From Lachnospiraceae bacterium (GTDB lineage Bacteria > Bacillota > Clostridia > Lachnospirales > Lachnospiraceae): a stretch of 64,000 nucleotides of DNA. Under the pieces are notes generated by a model. That model made no database searches. It had not been told where the DNA came from and was given only the letters and a program-made list of their open reading frames with translations. Made by a program: the position numbers and the translations under genes. The stretch is taken from positions 62,001 to 126,000 of the forward strand of contig CABJAW010000007.1 in NCBI GenBank assembly GCA_902363665.1, written 5' to 3'. Within the stretch, counting starts at the first letter, position 1. Every line of letters begins with the position of its first letter. Shown here piece after piece: positions 42,781 through 50,178 of the stretch.

Positions 42781-43035
42781 ATGGCGGCAAGCAAGAGCAA
42801 AAAAATCCAGGCCGAGATTGATAAGGTCAAGGCCAAAATCAGCGAACAGCAGGCCCGGCTGAAAGAACTGGAGCAAAAGCACCGGGAGGCGGAAAACGAG
42901 GAGATCGTGGACATCGTGCGGGGCATGAGCGTTTCTCTGGAGGAGCTGCCCCTGGTGCTCCAGCGGCTCCGGGATGGCGGCACCTCTGGACAAAGTGTCC
43001 AGAAGTCCGAGGACAGCGGAAAGGAGGAAAATTGA
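42781..43035 (+). CDS. DUF4315 family protein
   Basis: This 84-residue protein has a coiled coil KKIQAEIDKVKAKISEQQARLKELEQKHREAE followed by EIVDIVRGMSVSLEELPLVL, matching DUF4315 of Tn1549-type ICEs. The last 20 residues (GGTSGQSVQKSEDSG) include a palindrome copy and look like an add-on to the family core. ACAAGGAGGTTATCT precedes the ATG. Function unknown; it always accompanies DUF4366. Confidence 0.8.
   Translation: MAASKSKKIQAEIDKVKAKISEQQARLKELEQKHREAENEEIVDIVRGMSVSLEELPLVLQRLRDGGTSGQSVQKSEDSGKEEN
42983..43005. repeat. ICE palindrome copy 8 of 14
   Basis: CCTCTGGACA-AAG-TGTCCAGAAG is read in frame in the C-terminal tail of the DUF4315 protein. Confidence 0.9.
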
Positions 43036-43037
43036 AG

Positions 43038-43817
43038 ATGAAACGCTTTCGGGTGATGGCGGCGGCGCTCTGCGCCGTCGTTCTTTTATGCGGTTTTAGC
43101 GTCCCGGCGTATGCTTACGCGGACGGCGGCGAGGGCGCGGACTACGGCGATCCCACCATGACGGAGGAAACTCCCGCCCCGGAGCCCACCATTGAGCCCG
43201 GCGAGGGCTTTTCCGAAGAGGGCAACCTTGTGACCCGCGATCTGCTCTATGACGAGCACACCAACAAGCAGTTCATTACCGTCCAGACCGGCGGCGGCAA
43301 CACGTTCTATATCGTCATTGACTATGACAAGCCCGTGGACGAAGAGGGCGAACAGTACGAAACCTACTTTTTCAGCGTTGTGGATGAGGCCGATCTGCTG
43401 GCTGCGGCGGAGGCCGCTGGCGTGGAACAGGCGGTGTGCTCCTGCTCTGAAAAATGCGAGGCGGGGGCCGTCAATACGGATTGTGCCGTCTGCTCTGTCA
43501 ATATGAGCAAGTGCGTGGGTGTTGAGCCGGAGCCGGAGCCCACGGAAACCGAGGAGCCCGCCCCGGAGGAGGCCGAGCCGGAAACGGGTAGCAACACAGG
43601 GATGCTCCTGGCGGTGCTGGCCGTGGCCCTGGTGGGCGGCGGAGCGGCGTTCTATTTCAAGGTGCTGCGCCCCAAACAGCAGAAAGCCGCCGCGCCCCAG
43701 GAGGACTATGGCGACGAGCTCACGGACTATGACGAGCCGGACGGCTACGGGGACGAGGACGATGACGGCCCGCCCTGGGACGAGGAGGGCGATGACGGAG
43801 AGGAGGGGGACAAATGA
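43038..43817 (+). CDS. DUF4366 family exported membrane protein
   Basis: This 259-residue protein has a signal peptide (MKRFRVMAAALCAVVLLCGFSVPAYA) and an acidic extracellular domain with FITVQTGGGNTFYIVIDYDK. A Cys-rich stretch (CSCSEKCEAGAVNTDCAVC), a membrane helix near residue 190-210 (GMLLAVLAVALVGGGAAFYF) and an acidic cytoplasmic tail follow. The family is a standard part of Tn1549-like transfer modules, possibly a surface contact factor. The ATG at 43038 is 10 nt after GGAGG; TTG 43032 is an alternative. Confidence 0.8.
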   Translation: MKRFRVMAAALCAVVLLCGFSVPAYAYADGGEGADYGDPTMTEETPAPEPTIEPGEGFSEEGNLVTRDLLYDEHTNKQFITVQTGGGNTFYIVIDYDKPVDEEGEQYETYFFSVVDEADLLAAAEAAGVEQAVCSCSEKCEAGAVNTDCAVCSVNMSKCVGVEPEPEPTETEEPAPEEAEPETGSNTGMLLAVLAVALVGGGAAFYFKVLRPKQQKAAAPQEDYGDELTDYDEPDGYGDEDDDGPPWDEEGDDGEEGDK

Positions 43818-43987
43818 GGTTTACCAACAGCCCCTATGAAAAGATGATGCAGCAGAAGCCCCGCCCCCAGGCTCCGGCCCCGGCAAAGCCGCCCAGGGGC
43901 TCCCGGTGTTCCGGGTGTCCCTACTGGCGCGGGATCGGCTGCGTGTCCTGCTACCGGGAGCTTATGGCCCCGGCTGGCGGGAGGTGA
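43814..43987 (+). CDS. 57-residue cysteine-rich protein
   Basis: The ATGA at 43814 overlaps the stop of the DUF4366 gene. The product has a Pro/Ala-rich first half and a C-terminal CSGCPYWRGIGCVSC cluster that could bind a metal. It is coupled to a second Cys-rich protein 4 nt downstream. I do not recognise the family. It is below common length cut-offs. Confidence 0.6.
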   Translation: MRFTNSPYEKMMQQKPRPQAPAPAKPPRGSRCSGCPYWRGIGCVSCYRELMAPAGGR

Positions 43988-43991
43988 CGGC

Positions 43992-44360
43992 TTGGCCCGT
44001 GAACTGACACGCGAGGAAAAACGGGCGATCCGCGCCCTGGTGACAAAATGGTGTGCCAACTATGACCGGGAGTGCGGCTGCCTGCCCCTGGACTGTGAGT
44101 GCTATATGCTGGGGAAATGCTGGACGGGGGCGCTGTGCCGCTACTTTCGGGAGGCGGTGCTGCCCCTTGATCCGGCGCTGGAGGCCGCCCTTTTGACCGA
44201 GGGGCCCAGGCCGGAGTTTAAGCCCTGTCCCATCTGCGGCGGGCCCGTTGCCCCGGATCGGCGGCAGGCTTACTGCTCGGCGGCCTGTGCAAAGAAAGCC
44301 CACCGCCGCCAACAGCGGGAATATATGCGGAAAAAGCGGGGCTGGGGCGTTGACAATTAG
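43992..44360 (+). CDS. Cysteine-rich VLP-type protein
   Basis: This 122-residue protein starts at TTG 43992 after GGGAGGTGACGGC. It has a Cys-rich N-terminal domain (WCANYDRECGCLPLDCECYMLGKCWTGALCRYF) of the Cys_rich_VLP type and a C-terminal zinc ribbon (CPICGGPVAPDRRQAYCSAAC). It is common in ICEs of this group. Nucleic-acid binding is likely but unproven. Confidence 0.7.
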   Translation: MARELTREEKRAIRALVTKWCANYDRECGCLPLDCECYMLGKCWTGALCRYFREAVLPLDPALEAALLTEGPRPEFKPCPICGGPVAPDRRQAYCSAACAKKAHRRQQREYMRKKRGWGVDN

Positions 44361-44404
44361 GCCCTCGAAACCCGCTGATTACAAGGCTTTTCGGGGCCGC
44401 TTTT

Positions 44405-44436
44405 GGGGCAGGCCGTATGTTTCTACGGCCTGCCCC
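44405..44436 (+). terminator. 13-bp hairpin in the gap before the next ICE gene
   Basis: GGGGCAGGCCGTA (44405-44417) pairs perfectly with TACGGCCTGCCCC (44424-44436), followed by TGTTTGG. It may attenuate or terminate transcription between the Cys-rich gene and the gene at 44477. Confidence 0.55.
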
Positions 44437-44476
44437 TGTTTGGCCCGGATGCTGTCAACATCAAGGAGGTGTTATT

Positions 44477-45259
44477 CTGGAAGAAAATCAAGGCTATGTG
44501 ATCCGCCGCACGATCCTGTTTGATAACAAATGCGGCTTTGTGCTGGGCGAAAACCCCAAGGCCCCTAACCCCTATGTGACATGGCAATTCAATGAGCAGG
44601 ACGGACACCGCGACTTCTTTTGGGGCCACTACCACAACGAGCCCGATATGGCGGAACGGGATTTGCACAATCGGGCAGAGGACTATCAGCGGCGCTATCA
44701 TGTGTTTGAGATAGAGCAGGCCCCGGATCAGGAAACCTACAAATACTACTCCACCCAGCGGCCCATCGACATCGGCACTTACCCGAACAGCTACTTTAAC
44801 CGCCCTGTCCACATGGATTTGTACTTTACCCGACAGCAAGTGCCAGGTGAGTCGTTCCAGGCGTGGGGAGCCATCATCTATGCCCATCCCCTGACAGAGC
44901 GGGAAATGCAGGACTATGAGCTTCGGCCCGCCCGTGAAAACTTGGACATTCGGCGGCAGATGGATGCCCAGGCCCAGGTGGTGGGGAAATGGGAGGATGC
45001 TCACCGTGTCCCGGATCAGAAGCGGCTGACATGGTTTTACCCTGACTTCGGCAGTTATGTGGTGAAAGAATACATCACCCCGGAGCAACTGGCCGTTCGC
45101 GTCCGCAGCATTGAACGCCAGGAAGCTGCGCGGGCTCACAAGGAGGCCAAACACCAGCCACCGATTGCCGAACAACTGAAAGCGGCCCAACGGGAGGCCC
45201 AGGAGCAGCGGGCCCCGGACGCACCCAAAAAGAAAGCCCCTGACCGGGGCGACAGATAG
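44477..45259 (+). CDS. Conserved-looking ICE protein of unknown function
   Basis: This 260-residue protein has an N-terminal domain with VIRRTILFDNKCGFVLGENP and YVTWQFNEQDGHRDFFWGHY, a central part (MDLYFTRQQVPGESFQAWGAIIYAHPLTEREMQDYEL) and a Lys/Glu/Ala-rich helical tail. I do not recognise a named domain. The ribosome site AAGGAGG is 7 nt before CTG 44477, giving MEENQGY; there is no ATG, GTG or TTG at a suitable distance. It precedes the MobC/relaxase set. Confidence 0.6.
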   Translation: MEENQGYVIRRTILFDNKCGFVLGENPKAPNPYVTWQFNEQDGHRDFFWGHYHNEPDMAERDLHNRAEDYQRRYHVFEIEQAPDQETYKYYSTQRPIDIGTYPNSYFNRPVHMDLYFTRQQVPGESFQAWGAIIYAHPLTEREMQDYELRPARENLDIRRQMDAQAQVVGKWEDAHRVPDQKRLTWFYPDFGSYVVKEYITPEQLAVRVRSIERQEAARAHKEAKHQPPIAEQLKAAQREAQEQRAPDAPKKKAPDRGDR

Positions 45260-45269
45260 GAGGATGACT

Positions 45270-45434
45270 ATGGACAAGAAGCATGAACAGGATTTTGCCG
45301 ATCTGGAAGTGAAGCGGCTTTGCGGGGTGTTTGGTACGCCGATCCCCGCGCTGCCCCTGGAGCGTGACAAGGCGCTGGACAAGGTAAAGGAGCCGCCCCG
45401 TACCAGCCGGAGCCTGGAACGGGAGGAGCGGTGA
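45270..45434 (+). CDS. 54-residue protein upstream of mobC
   Basis: MDKKHEQDFADLEVKRLCGV continues FGTPIPALPLERDKALDKVK and ends in a Glu/Arg-rich tail. The ATG at 45270 follows GATAGGAGGATGACT, and its stop overlaps the GTG of mobC by 4 nt. It is charged, probably helical and of unknown function. The coupling suggests a relaxosome accessory role. Confidence 0.55.
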   Translation: MDKKHEQDFADLEVKRLCGVFGTPIPALPLERDKALDKVKEPPRTSRSLEREER

Positions 45435-45778
45435 CAAAGAAACGCCGCCGCCCCATCCATCTTCATGTGATGGTGTCCGAGGAGGAACTGGCGCTGATCC
45501 AGGAGCGCATGGCCGAGGCGGGCATCCGCAACATGGGGGCCTATATGCGGAAAATGGCCCTTAATGGCTATGTCCTCCACGTTGACCTGTCACCCGTCCA
45601 GGAACTGGTGTCGCTCCAGCGGCGGTGCTCCAACAACTTAAACCAGGTGGCGATCCAGGCGAACACCTACGGCGGTATTTACCCGGAGGAGATCAAGGCG
45701 TTGCAACGGGACTATGAAAAGCTGTGGCGGCCCCTGTCCGATCTTCTGGAAAAGCTCTCCGCCATTGTGCGGCTCTGA
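45431..45778 (+). CDS. mobC: MobC-family relaxosome accessory protein
   Basis: This 115-residue protein starts at GTG 45431 and has a ribbon-helix-helix first half (PIHLHVMVSEEELALIQERMAEAGIRNMGAYMRKMALNGY). The MobC signature LQRRCSNNLNQVAIQANTYGGIYPEEI follows. MobC melts or positions oriT DNA for the relaxase encoded at 47326. Unusually, a regulator pair, a SLOG protein and a membrane protein separate the two genes. Confidence 0.83.
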   Translation: MTKKRRRPIHLHVMVSEEELALIQERMAEAGIRNMGAYMRKMALNGYVLHVDLSPVQELVSLQRRCSNNLNQVAIQANTYGGIYPEEIKALQRDYEKLWRPLSDLLEKLSAIVRL

Positions 45779-45820
45779 CCTGCCGGGGAGCGGCCCTGCG
45801 CCGTTCCCCGGCTATCTTGA

Positions 45821-45843
45821 CTTCTGGACACTTTGTCCAGAGG
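45821..45843. repeat. ICE palindrome copy 9 of 14
   Basis: CTTCTGGACA-CTT-TGTCCAGAGG lies 43 nt after the mobC stop. Confidence 0.9.
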
Positions 45844-45919
45844 TGGGCAAAAAAATGAGGACAAGACGGAGAACGGCTGCTCTCCGTTTTGTCCCTGTTT
45901 TCTTGCATCGCACATAAGG

Positions 45920-46234
45920 CTATTTGTTGCCTACCATTTCTTTCACAATCGCCGCGATATGCTCCAGCGAGGCGGCGTCCAGCTTTTTCATATCCTCAAC
46001 CAGATCGGCAAGCTGGACGGGATAGGCGTTGCCATCATCAAAAAATTGCTGGGGCGTGATACCGAAGTATTCACAGATATAGAACAGACCTTGTAAAGAC
46101 GGCAGGGCTTTCTTGTTCTCGATCTGATTGATATAGCTGTTGTTCTGGCCCAGCGTCAGCGACATATCGCGGGCCGAAACATTCTTCTGCATCCGTAACT
46201 GTGCGATACGGTTTTGAGTAAATTCCTCGTACAC
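45920..46234 (-). CDS. XRE-family repressor-like protein
   Basis: This 104-residue protein starts at GTG (complement of 46232-46234), 7 nt after GGGAGGGG. The HTH is NRIAQLRMQKNVSARDMSLTLGQNNSYINQIENKKALPSLQGLFYICEYFGITPQQFF, followed by a helical dimerisation tail. It is divergent from the SLOG gene, with a clear inverted repeat between them, so it probably represses itself and that gene. Confidence 0.78.
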   Translation of the reverse strand: MYEEFTQNRIAQLRMQKNVSARDMSLTLGQNNSYINQIENKKALPSLQGLFYICEYFGITPQQFFDDGNAYPVQLADLVEDMKKLDAASLEHIAAIVKEMVGNK

Positions 46235-46262
46235 GGGAACACCCCTCCCTTCTCGCATTATT

Positions 46263-46295
46263 GTATATCGTATACCCCTTTGAAATACGATATAC
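46263..46295. promoter_or_regulatory. Inverted-repeat operator between divergent genes
   Basis: GTATATCGTAT (46263-46273) and ATACGATATAC (46285-46295) are perfect 11-bp inverted arms 11 nt apart. They lie 28 nt upstream of the HTH gene start and 90 nt upstream of the SLOG gene. They are the likely binding site of the HTH protein. Confidence 0.65.
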
Positions 46296-46384
46296 TGTCC
46301 TGCGTATTCCTTGACACGCGATATTAAATCCTTTATCTTTTTACCATGCACAGGCTTTAATATTGCAGAAAGGAGAGTCTTTTT

Positions 46385-46846
46385 ATGGCTGAAAAAACTT
46401 GTTGCGTTACGGGGCACCGGGATATTCCAGAGGATCGGATCGCCTATGTGGAGCAGGAGCTCCGGCGGGAGGTGCTGGCGGCAATCCAGGACGGATATAC
46501 CCGGTTTATTTCCGGTTTTGCGGAGGGGGCCGATCTCATGTTTGCGGCTATTGTGGTGGAACAAAAGAAACACAACCCCGATCTGTTTTTGGAGGCTGCC
46601 ATCCCCTATGCGGGCCGCTTGAAAACAAAAAATAAGCAGTTCCATGAACTGCTGCGGGCCTGTGACGGGATCAAAATAGTATGCCAGGAATATGCCCACT
46701 CTTGCTTTTTAGAGCGAAACCGCTACATGGCCGGGGAGTCCCAGCGGGTGATTGCCGTCTATGATGGACGGGAGCGCGGCGGGACATTGTTCACCATGCG
46801 GTATGCTCACTCCATAGGACGGGAGGTGCGGGAAATCAGAGTATAA
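46385..46846 (+). CDS. SLOG/DUF1273-family (YpsA-like) protein
   Basis: This 153-residue protein begins KTCCVTGHRDIPEDRI and continues GYTRFISGFAEGADLMFAAIVVEQKKHNPDLFLEAAIPYAG and YDGRERGGTLFTMRYAHSIGREVREI. This is the SLOG Rossmann-like fold of DUF1273/YpsA. SLOG proteins sense or process nucleotide-derived ligands. In an ICE this could serve stress sensing or defence. The ATG at 46385 follows GAAAGGAGAGTCTTTTT. Confidence 0.78.
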   Translation: MAEKTCCVTGHRDIPEDRIAYVEQELRREVLAAIQDGYTRFISGFAEGADLMFAAIVVEQKKHNPDLFLEAAIPYAGRLKTKNKQFHELLRACDGIKIVCQEYAHSCFLERNRYMAGESQRVIAVYDGRERGGTLFTMRYAHSIGREVREIRV

Positions 46847-46947
46847 GCGGGTGTTCTGCCGGGCCGGAGTCATCCTTGTTGGGCCCCTCTTACGGAGTTA
46901 TAATATATATAGAGGCAAATATCAAACTTTTGTAGGAGGTATGAACC

Positions 46948-47238
46948 ATGCGGACGATCTTAAAAATTATCGCGGCCCCCTTTATTCTGGCCCTGATCCT
47001 CGCCGTGGCGGTGCTCTCGTTTCTGTCCTGCGTGGCGGGCGCTGTGTGCGTTGTGGCGTGTGTGGGCCTGTCCCTGCTGGCGATCCTTTGCCTGCTGGCC
47101 GGGCAGACCACAGGCTGCATCGCCATGTTCGTGCTGGCGTTCCTGGTTTCTCCCTTTGGGCTCCCGGCCCTGGGTGGCTGGCTGGTGGAGCGCCTTTATG
47201 GTGTGAAGTATGCGGCGATGGATTTTATGGCAAGCTGA
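46948..47238 (+). CDS. CD1845-family membrane protein
   Basis: This 96-residue protein has three hydrophobic segments (ILKIIAAPFILALILAVAVLSFLSC, AVCVVACVGLSLLAILCLLAG, TGCIAMFVLAFLVSPFGLPALGGWLVERLYG), matching CD1845-type proteins encoded before relaxases in Tn1549-like ICEs. The ATG at 46948 follows GTAGGAGGTATGAACC. Its function in transfer is unknown. A palindrome copy starts 3 nt after its stop. Confidence 0.75.
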   Translation: MRTILKIIAAPFILALILAVAVLSFLSCVAGAVCVVACVGLSLLAILCLLAGQTTGCIAMFVLAFLVSPFGLPALGGWLVERLYGVKYAAMDFMAS

Positions 47239-47240
47239 TA

Positions 47241-47263
47241 CTTCTGGACACTTTGTCCAGAAG
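47241..47263. repeat. ICE palindrome copy 10 of 14
   Basis: CTTCTGGACA-CTT-TGTCCAGAAG, a perfect 10-bp inverted repeat, begins 3 nt after the stop of the CD1845-type gene. Confidence 0.92.
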
Positions 47264-47325
47264 TTCCGGGCGGCGGGTGGAACAGACCGCCGCCCGTTTT
47301 TTCTGCTGGGAAAGGAGGTGCGGCT

Positions 47326-48732
47326 ATCGCTACAACCTACATCCGGCCCTACAAGGTAGCGGCTGGGAAAACGGCCATCCAGACAATGGAGGAGCGGTTT
47401 GCTTATGGGCTCAATCCGAAAAAGCTGGGGGCCGTGTCTGCCTATCTCTGTGATCCCGCATCCGCCCCCGCTGAGTTCCTGCTGCTGAAAAGCCAGTACC
47501 AGGCGGAAACGGGCCGGGCCGTGGAGCGCGGGGCCCTGTTCTTTCAGATCCGGCAGGCGTTCCCTCCCGGCGAGGTCACGCCGGAGGAGGCAAATAAGAT
47601 CGGCTATGAAACAGCCATGCGCTGGACAAAGGGCAAGTATCAGTTCTTCGTCTGCACCCACATTGACAAGGGCCACATTCACAATCACATTTATTACAAC
47701 TCCACCGCCCAGGACTGTTCCCGGAAATTCCATAACTTTATCGGCTCCAGCTTTGCGGTGCGGCGGCTCTCTGACCGGGTGTGCATTGAGCACGAGCTGT
47801 CTGTTATTCAAAATCCGAAGCAGCACAGCAAGGGCCGCTTTCTCCATTATGGACAATGGATCGGTGAAAAGCCACCCTCGGCCCAACAGCGGGTGCGGCT
47901 GGGGATCGTGGCGGCTCTGGAGCAAAAGCCCGCCGACTTCCCGGCGTTTCTGCGGCTCATGGAGGAGTCCGGCTTTCAAGTGAAGCATGGGCGGGGTGGC
48001 GCGATCTCGTTCCTGGCCCCTGGGCAGGATAAGTACACCCGCCTGCGGGCTTCTACCCTGGGCCCCGGTTTTGATCCCGATGACATCCGGGCGGCGATTG
48101 CCGGGGAGCGGCCCATCCCGGAGCTGCCCCAGGACAGCCCGGCCCCGGCCCGGTGCGTCAATCTGATCATCGATATTCAAGAGCGCATGGCCCAGGGCAA
48201 GGGCCCGGCCTATGAGCGGTGGGCCAAAGTCTATAACATAAAGCAGATGGCCGCCGCGCTCCTGTATCTCCGGGAACACGATCTTATGGACTATGCGGCG
48301 CTGGCATCCAGCACCGAGGCGGCGGTGGATCGGGCTCACAAGCTGGCCGTGGAGCTGCGGGACACGGAGGCCGCCCTTGCCAAAACCTCCGAGCTCATGG
48401 GCGCGGTGGTGCAGTACGCAAAGACGAGGCCCGTGTTTGACGGCTACAAGGCGGCCAGGTATAGCAGAAAATATCTGGCCCAGCACGAGGCGGAGTTGGC
48501 AGATTACCGGGCGGCAAAGGCGGCTATGAGTGAGCTTTTGGGCGGGGCAAAGCTCCCCAAAATGGACACGCTGAAAAAGCAGCACCGGGAGCTCTCTGAA
48601 AAGAAAAAGGCCCTCTATGCGGAATACCGCAAGGCCCAGGCGGATATGCGGCAGGCCGTGGCAGTCAAGGCGAATATCGATCACCTGCTCGGCCACGCGG
48701 ACGAGCAAAAAAATAAGGCCCAGGAGCGTTAG
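47326..48732 (+). CDS. Relaxase/mobilization nuclease of the ICE
   Basis: This 468-residue protein has a relaxase domain with AVSAYLCDPASAPAEFLLLKSQY, EANKIGYETAMRW and the metal-binding triad in HIDKGHIHNHIYYNS (about residues 112-126). The C-terminal half is helical (LRDTEAALAKTSELMG; KQHRELSEKKKALYAEYRKAQ). It should nick the ICE oriT. The ribosome site GGAGG is 7 nt before ATC 47326, which reads ATTYIRPYKV as in homologs beginning MATTYIRP. The first ATG (47386) would remove 20 conserved residues. Confidence 0.83.
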   Translation: MATTYIRPYKVAAGKTAIQTMEERFAYGLNPKKLGAVSAYLCDPASAPAEFLLLKSQYQAETGRAVERGALFFQIRQAFPPGEVTPEEANKIGYETAMRWTKGKYQFFVCTHIDKGHIHNHIYYNSTAQDCSRKFHNFIGSSFAVRRLSDRVCIEHELSVIQNPKQHSKGRFLHYGQWIGEKPPSAQQRVRLGIVAALEQKPADFPAFLRLMEESGFQVKHGRGGAISFLAPGQDKYTRLRASTLGPGFDPDDIRAAIAGERPIPELPQDSPAPARCVNLIIDIQERMAQGKGPAYERWAKVYNIKQMAAALLYLREHDLMDYAALASSTEAAVDRAHKLAVELRDTEAALAKTSELMGAVVQYAKTRPVFDGYKAARYSRKYLAQHEAELADYRAAKAAMSELLGGAKLPKMDTLKKQHRELSEKKKALYAEYRKAQADMRQAVAVKANIDHLLGHADEQKNKAQER

Positions 48733-48767
48733 CTCCGGGCCGCCAATAATGGGCGCTTGCGCCGGGA

Positions 48768-48790
48768 CTTCTGGACAAAGTGTCCAGAAG
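48768..48790. repeat. ICE palindrome copy 11 of 14
   Basis: CTTCTGGACA-AAG-TGTCCAGAAG, a perfect 10-bp inverted repeat, lies 36 nt after the relaxase stop. Confidence 0.92.
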
Positions 48791-48800
48791 TTCAGCGGGT

Positions 48801-48868
48801 TTGGGGAGCTCCCCAACAAGCATTTTCACGGGCCTGCGGCCTGTGAAAATTTCGGAGTGTGGCCACAC
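48801..48868. other. Candidate oriT of the ICE: three palindromes in a row
   Basis: TTGGGGAGCTCCCCAA (48801-48816) is a perfect 16-bp palindrome, TTTTCAC/GTGAAAA form a hairpin at 48823-48849, and GTGTGGCCACAC (48857-48868) is a perfect 12-bp palindrome. GAATTGCTTGCCAAAACGCG follows and resembles nick-region sequences. The cluster lies just downstream of the relaxase gene. Confidence 0.5.
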
Positions 48869-48934
48869 CCGAATTGCTTGCCAAAACGCGCACCCCCGCA
48901 ACATGGCATGAAAAAACGGAGGCGCGTGCTTCTC

Positions 48935-49294
48935 TTACGCATCCTCCGTTTCTTTAGCCGCTTTCATCGCCTGGATGGTGGCTTCTACAATTTTCAGTTC
49001 TTTTTCGTCCAGGGAGCCCAGCATGGCGTCAATCCGCTTTCTGCACTCGCTCCCTTTATTCTTGGACGGATAGAAATATTGATCTACCGATATATCAAAC
49101 ATTGTTACCATCTGATAAAAGGTGTTGAGGCTGGGGTGCTGGCCGTCATTCTCGTTATACATGATGGTGCGCGGAGCTCGGTCAACAATATAGGCCAGTT
49201 GCTCTTGCGTCATCCCGGCGGCCTCCCGCGCCCGCTTGATGGCGAGCCCTATATCGTGAAAATCAAACCGTCGTTCATCTCTTTCAATCTTCAT
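48935..49294 (-). CDS. XRE-family transcriptional regulator
   Basis: This 119-residue protein carries an HTH (DIGLAIKRAREAAGMTQEQLAYIVDRAPRTIMYNENDGQHPSLNTFYQMVTMFDISVDQYF) and a helical C-terminus. It reads toward the relaxase and away from the cargo operon at 49504. The 209-nt gap upstream is AT-rich and probably holds promoters for both directions. Confidence 0.77.
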   Translation of the reverse strand: MKIERDERRFDFHDIGLAIKRAREAAGMTQEQLAYIVDRAPRTIMYNENDGQHPSLNTFYQMVTMFDISVDQYFYPSKNKGSECRKRIDAMLGSLDEKELKIVEATIQAMKAAKETEDA

Positions 49295-49503
49295 AATATC
49301 ACCTAATGTAATTTTACATTTCAGGTTCTATTATTTGAACGAGTATGCATTTCATGCTACTGACTATTTATTTTCACTTTCTGCTATTGAGCTTTAGAAC
49401 GATGTAAAGTAGAATATATTAAAGCTCCGGCAGTTTTCCGCAAGTAAAATTGATAAATAATTGAAAAATGAGTACTACACTTAATTATTAGGAGGTGTGC
49501 AAA

Positions 49504-50178
49504 GTGGGAGCAAAAATACTAATCGCTGACGATGAAAGCGATATTGTTTCTATGCTCGGCAGCTTTTTTGAAAGCAAGGGCTTTCGTGTCCTGCCCGCTT
49601 TCAATGGCGCAGAAGCCCTAAAACAAGTAGAAAAGCAGCCGGATATTATTTTGCTTGACATCAATATGCCCAGGACAGATGGTTTGGAGGTCTGTCAGCG
49701 TATTCGGGATCACATATCCTGCCCAATCCTTTTTCTGACTGCTCGGATTGAAGATGCAGACAAGGTAAAAGGCTTTGCCGTTGGCGGTGATGATTACATT
49801 GTGAAGCCCTTTTCCCTCGTAGAGCTTGAAGCGCGGGTACGCGCTCACCTGCGCCGGGAAGCACGACATAATTTTGAAGCGCAGATCAAGTTCGCCGGCG
49901 ATCTGACGATTGACTATTCAGAGCGTTGCCTGTTCTTTGACGGTAAGCGTTTGGGGCTTGCCAAAAAGGAATTTGATATTGTGGAGCTGCTTTCTCAAAA
50001 TCCGGGCCAGGTCTTTGATAAAGAACGGATTTATGAGCGTATTTGGGGTTATGACAGCGAGGGCGACAGCAGCGTTGTGGCAGAGCATATCCGCAGAATA
50101 CGATCCAAACTCGCGGCATATACCGACCGCATATATATTGAAACGGTTTGGGGGTGTGGATACAAATGGGTCAAGTAA
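49504..50178 (+). CDS. OmpR-family response regulator of the ICE cargo
   Basis: This 224-residue protein starts at GTG 49504, 8 nt after GGAGG. Its receiver domain has D9-D10, D52 in LLDINMP and K in IVKPF, followed by a C-terminal winged helix (LGLAKKEFDIVELLSQNPGQVFDKERIYERIWG). It is paired with the kinase downstream (13-nt overlap) and an ABC exporter. That layout is typical of lantibiotic or antibiotic response and immunity operons. Base composition is lower in GC than the ICE backbone. Confidence 0.85.
   Translation: MGAKILIADDESDIVSMLGSFFESKGFRVLPAFNGAEALKQVEKQPDIILLDINMPRTDGLEVCQRIRDHISCPILFLTARIEDADKVKGFAVGGDDYIVKPFSLVELEARVRAHLRREARHNFEAQIKFAGDLTIDYSERCLFFDGKRLGLAKKEFDIVELLSQNPGQVFDKERIYERIWGYDSEGDSSVVAEHIRRIRSKLAAYTDRIYIETVWGCGYKWVK

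Noticed and set aside
9617..44398. AAGGCTTTTCGG(A/G)GCC shared between 9621-9636 and 44383-44398 as a functional site
   Set aside because: Only two copies were noticed and each lies near a hairpin-rich terminator region; too little to support a claim.
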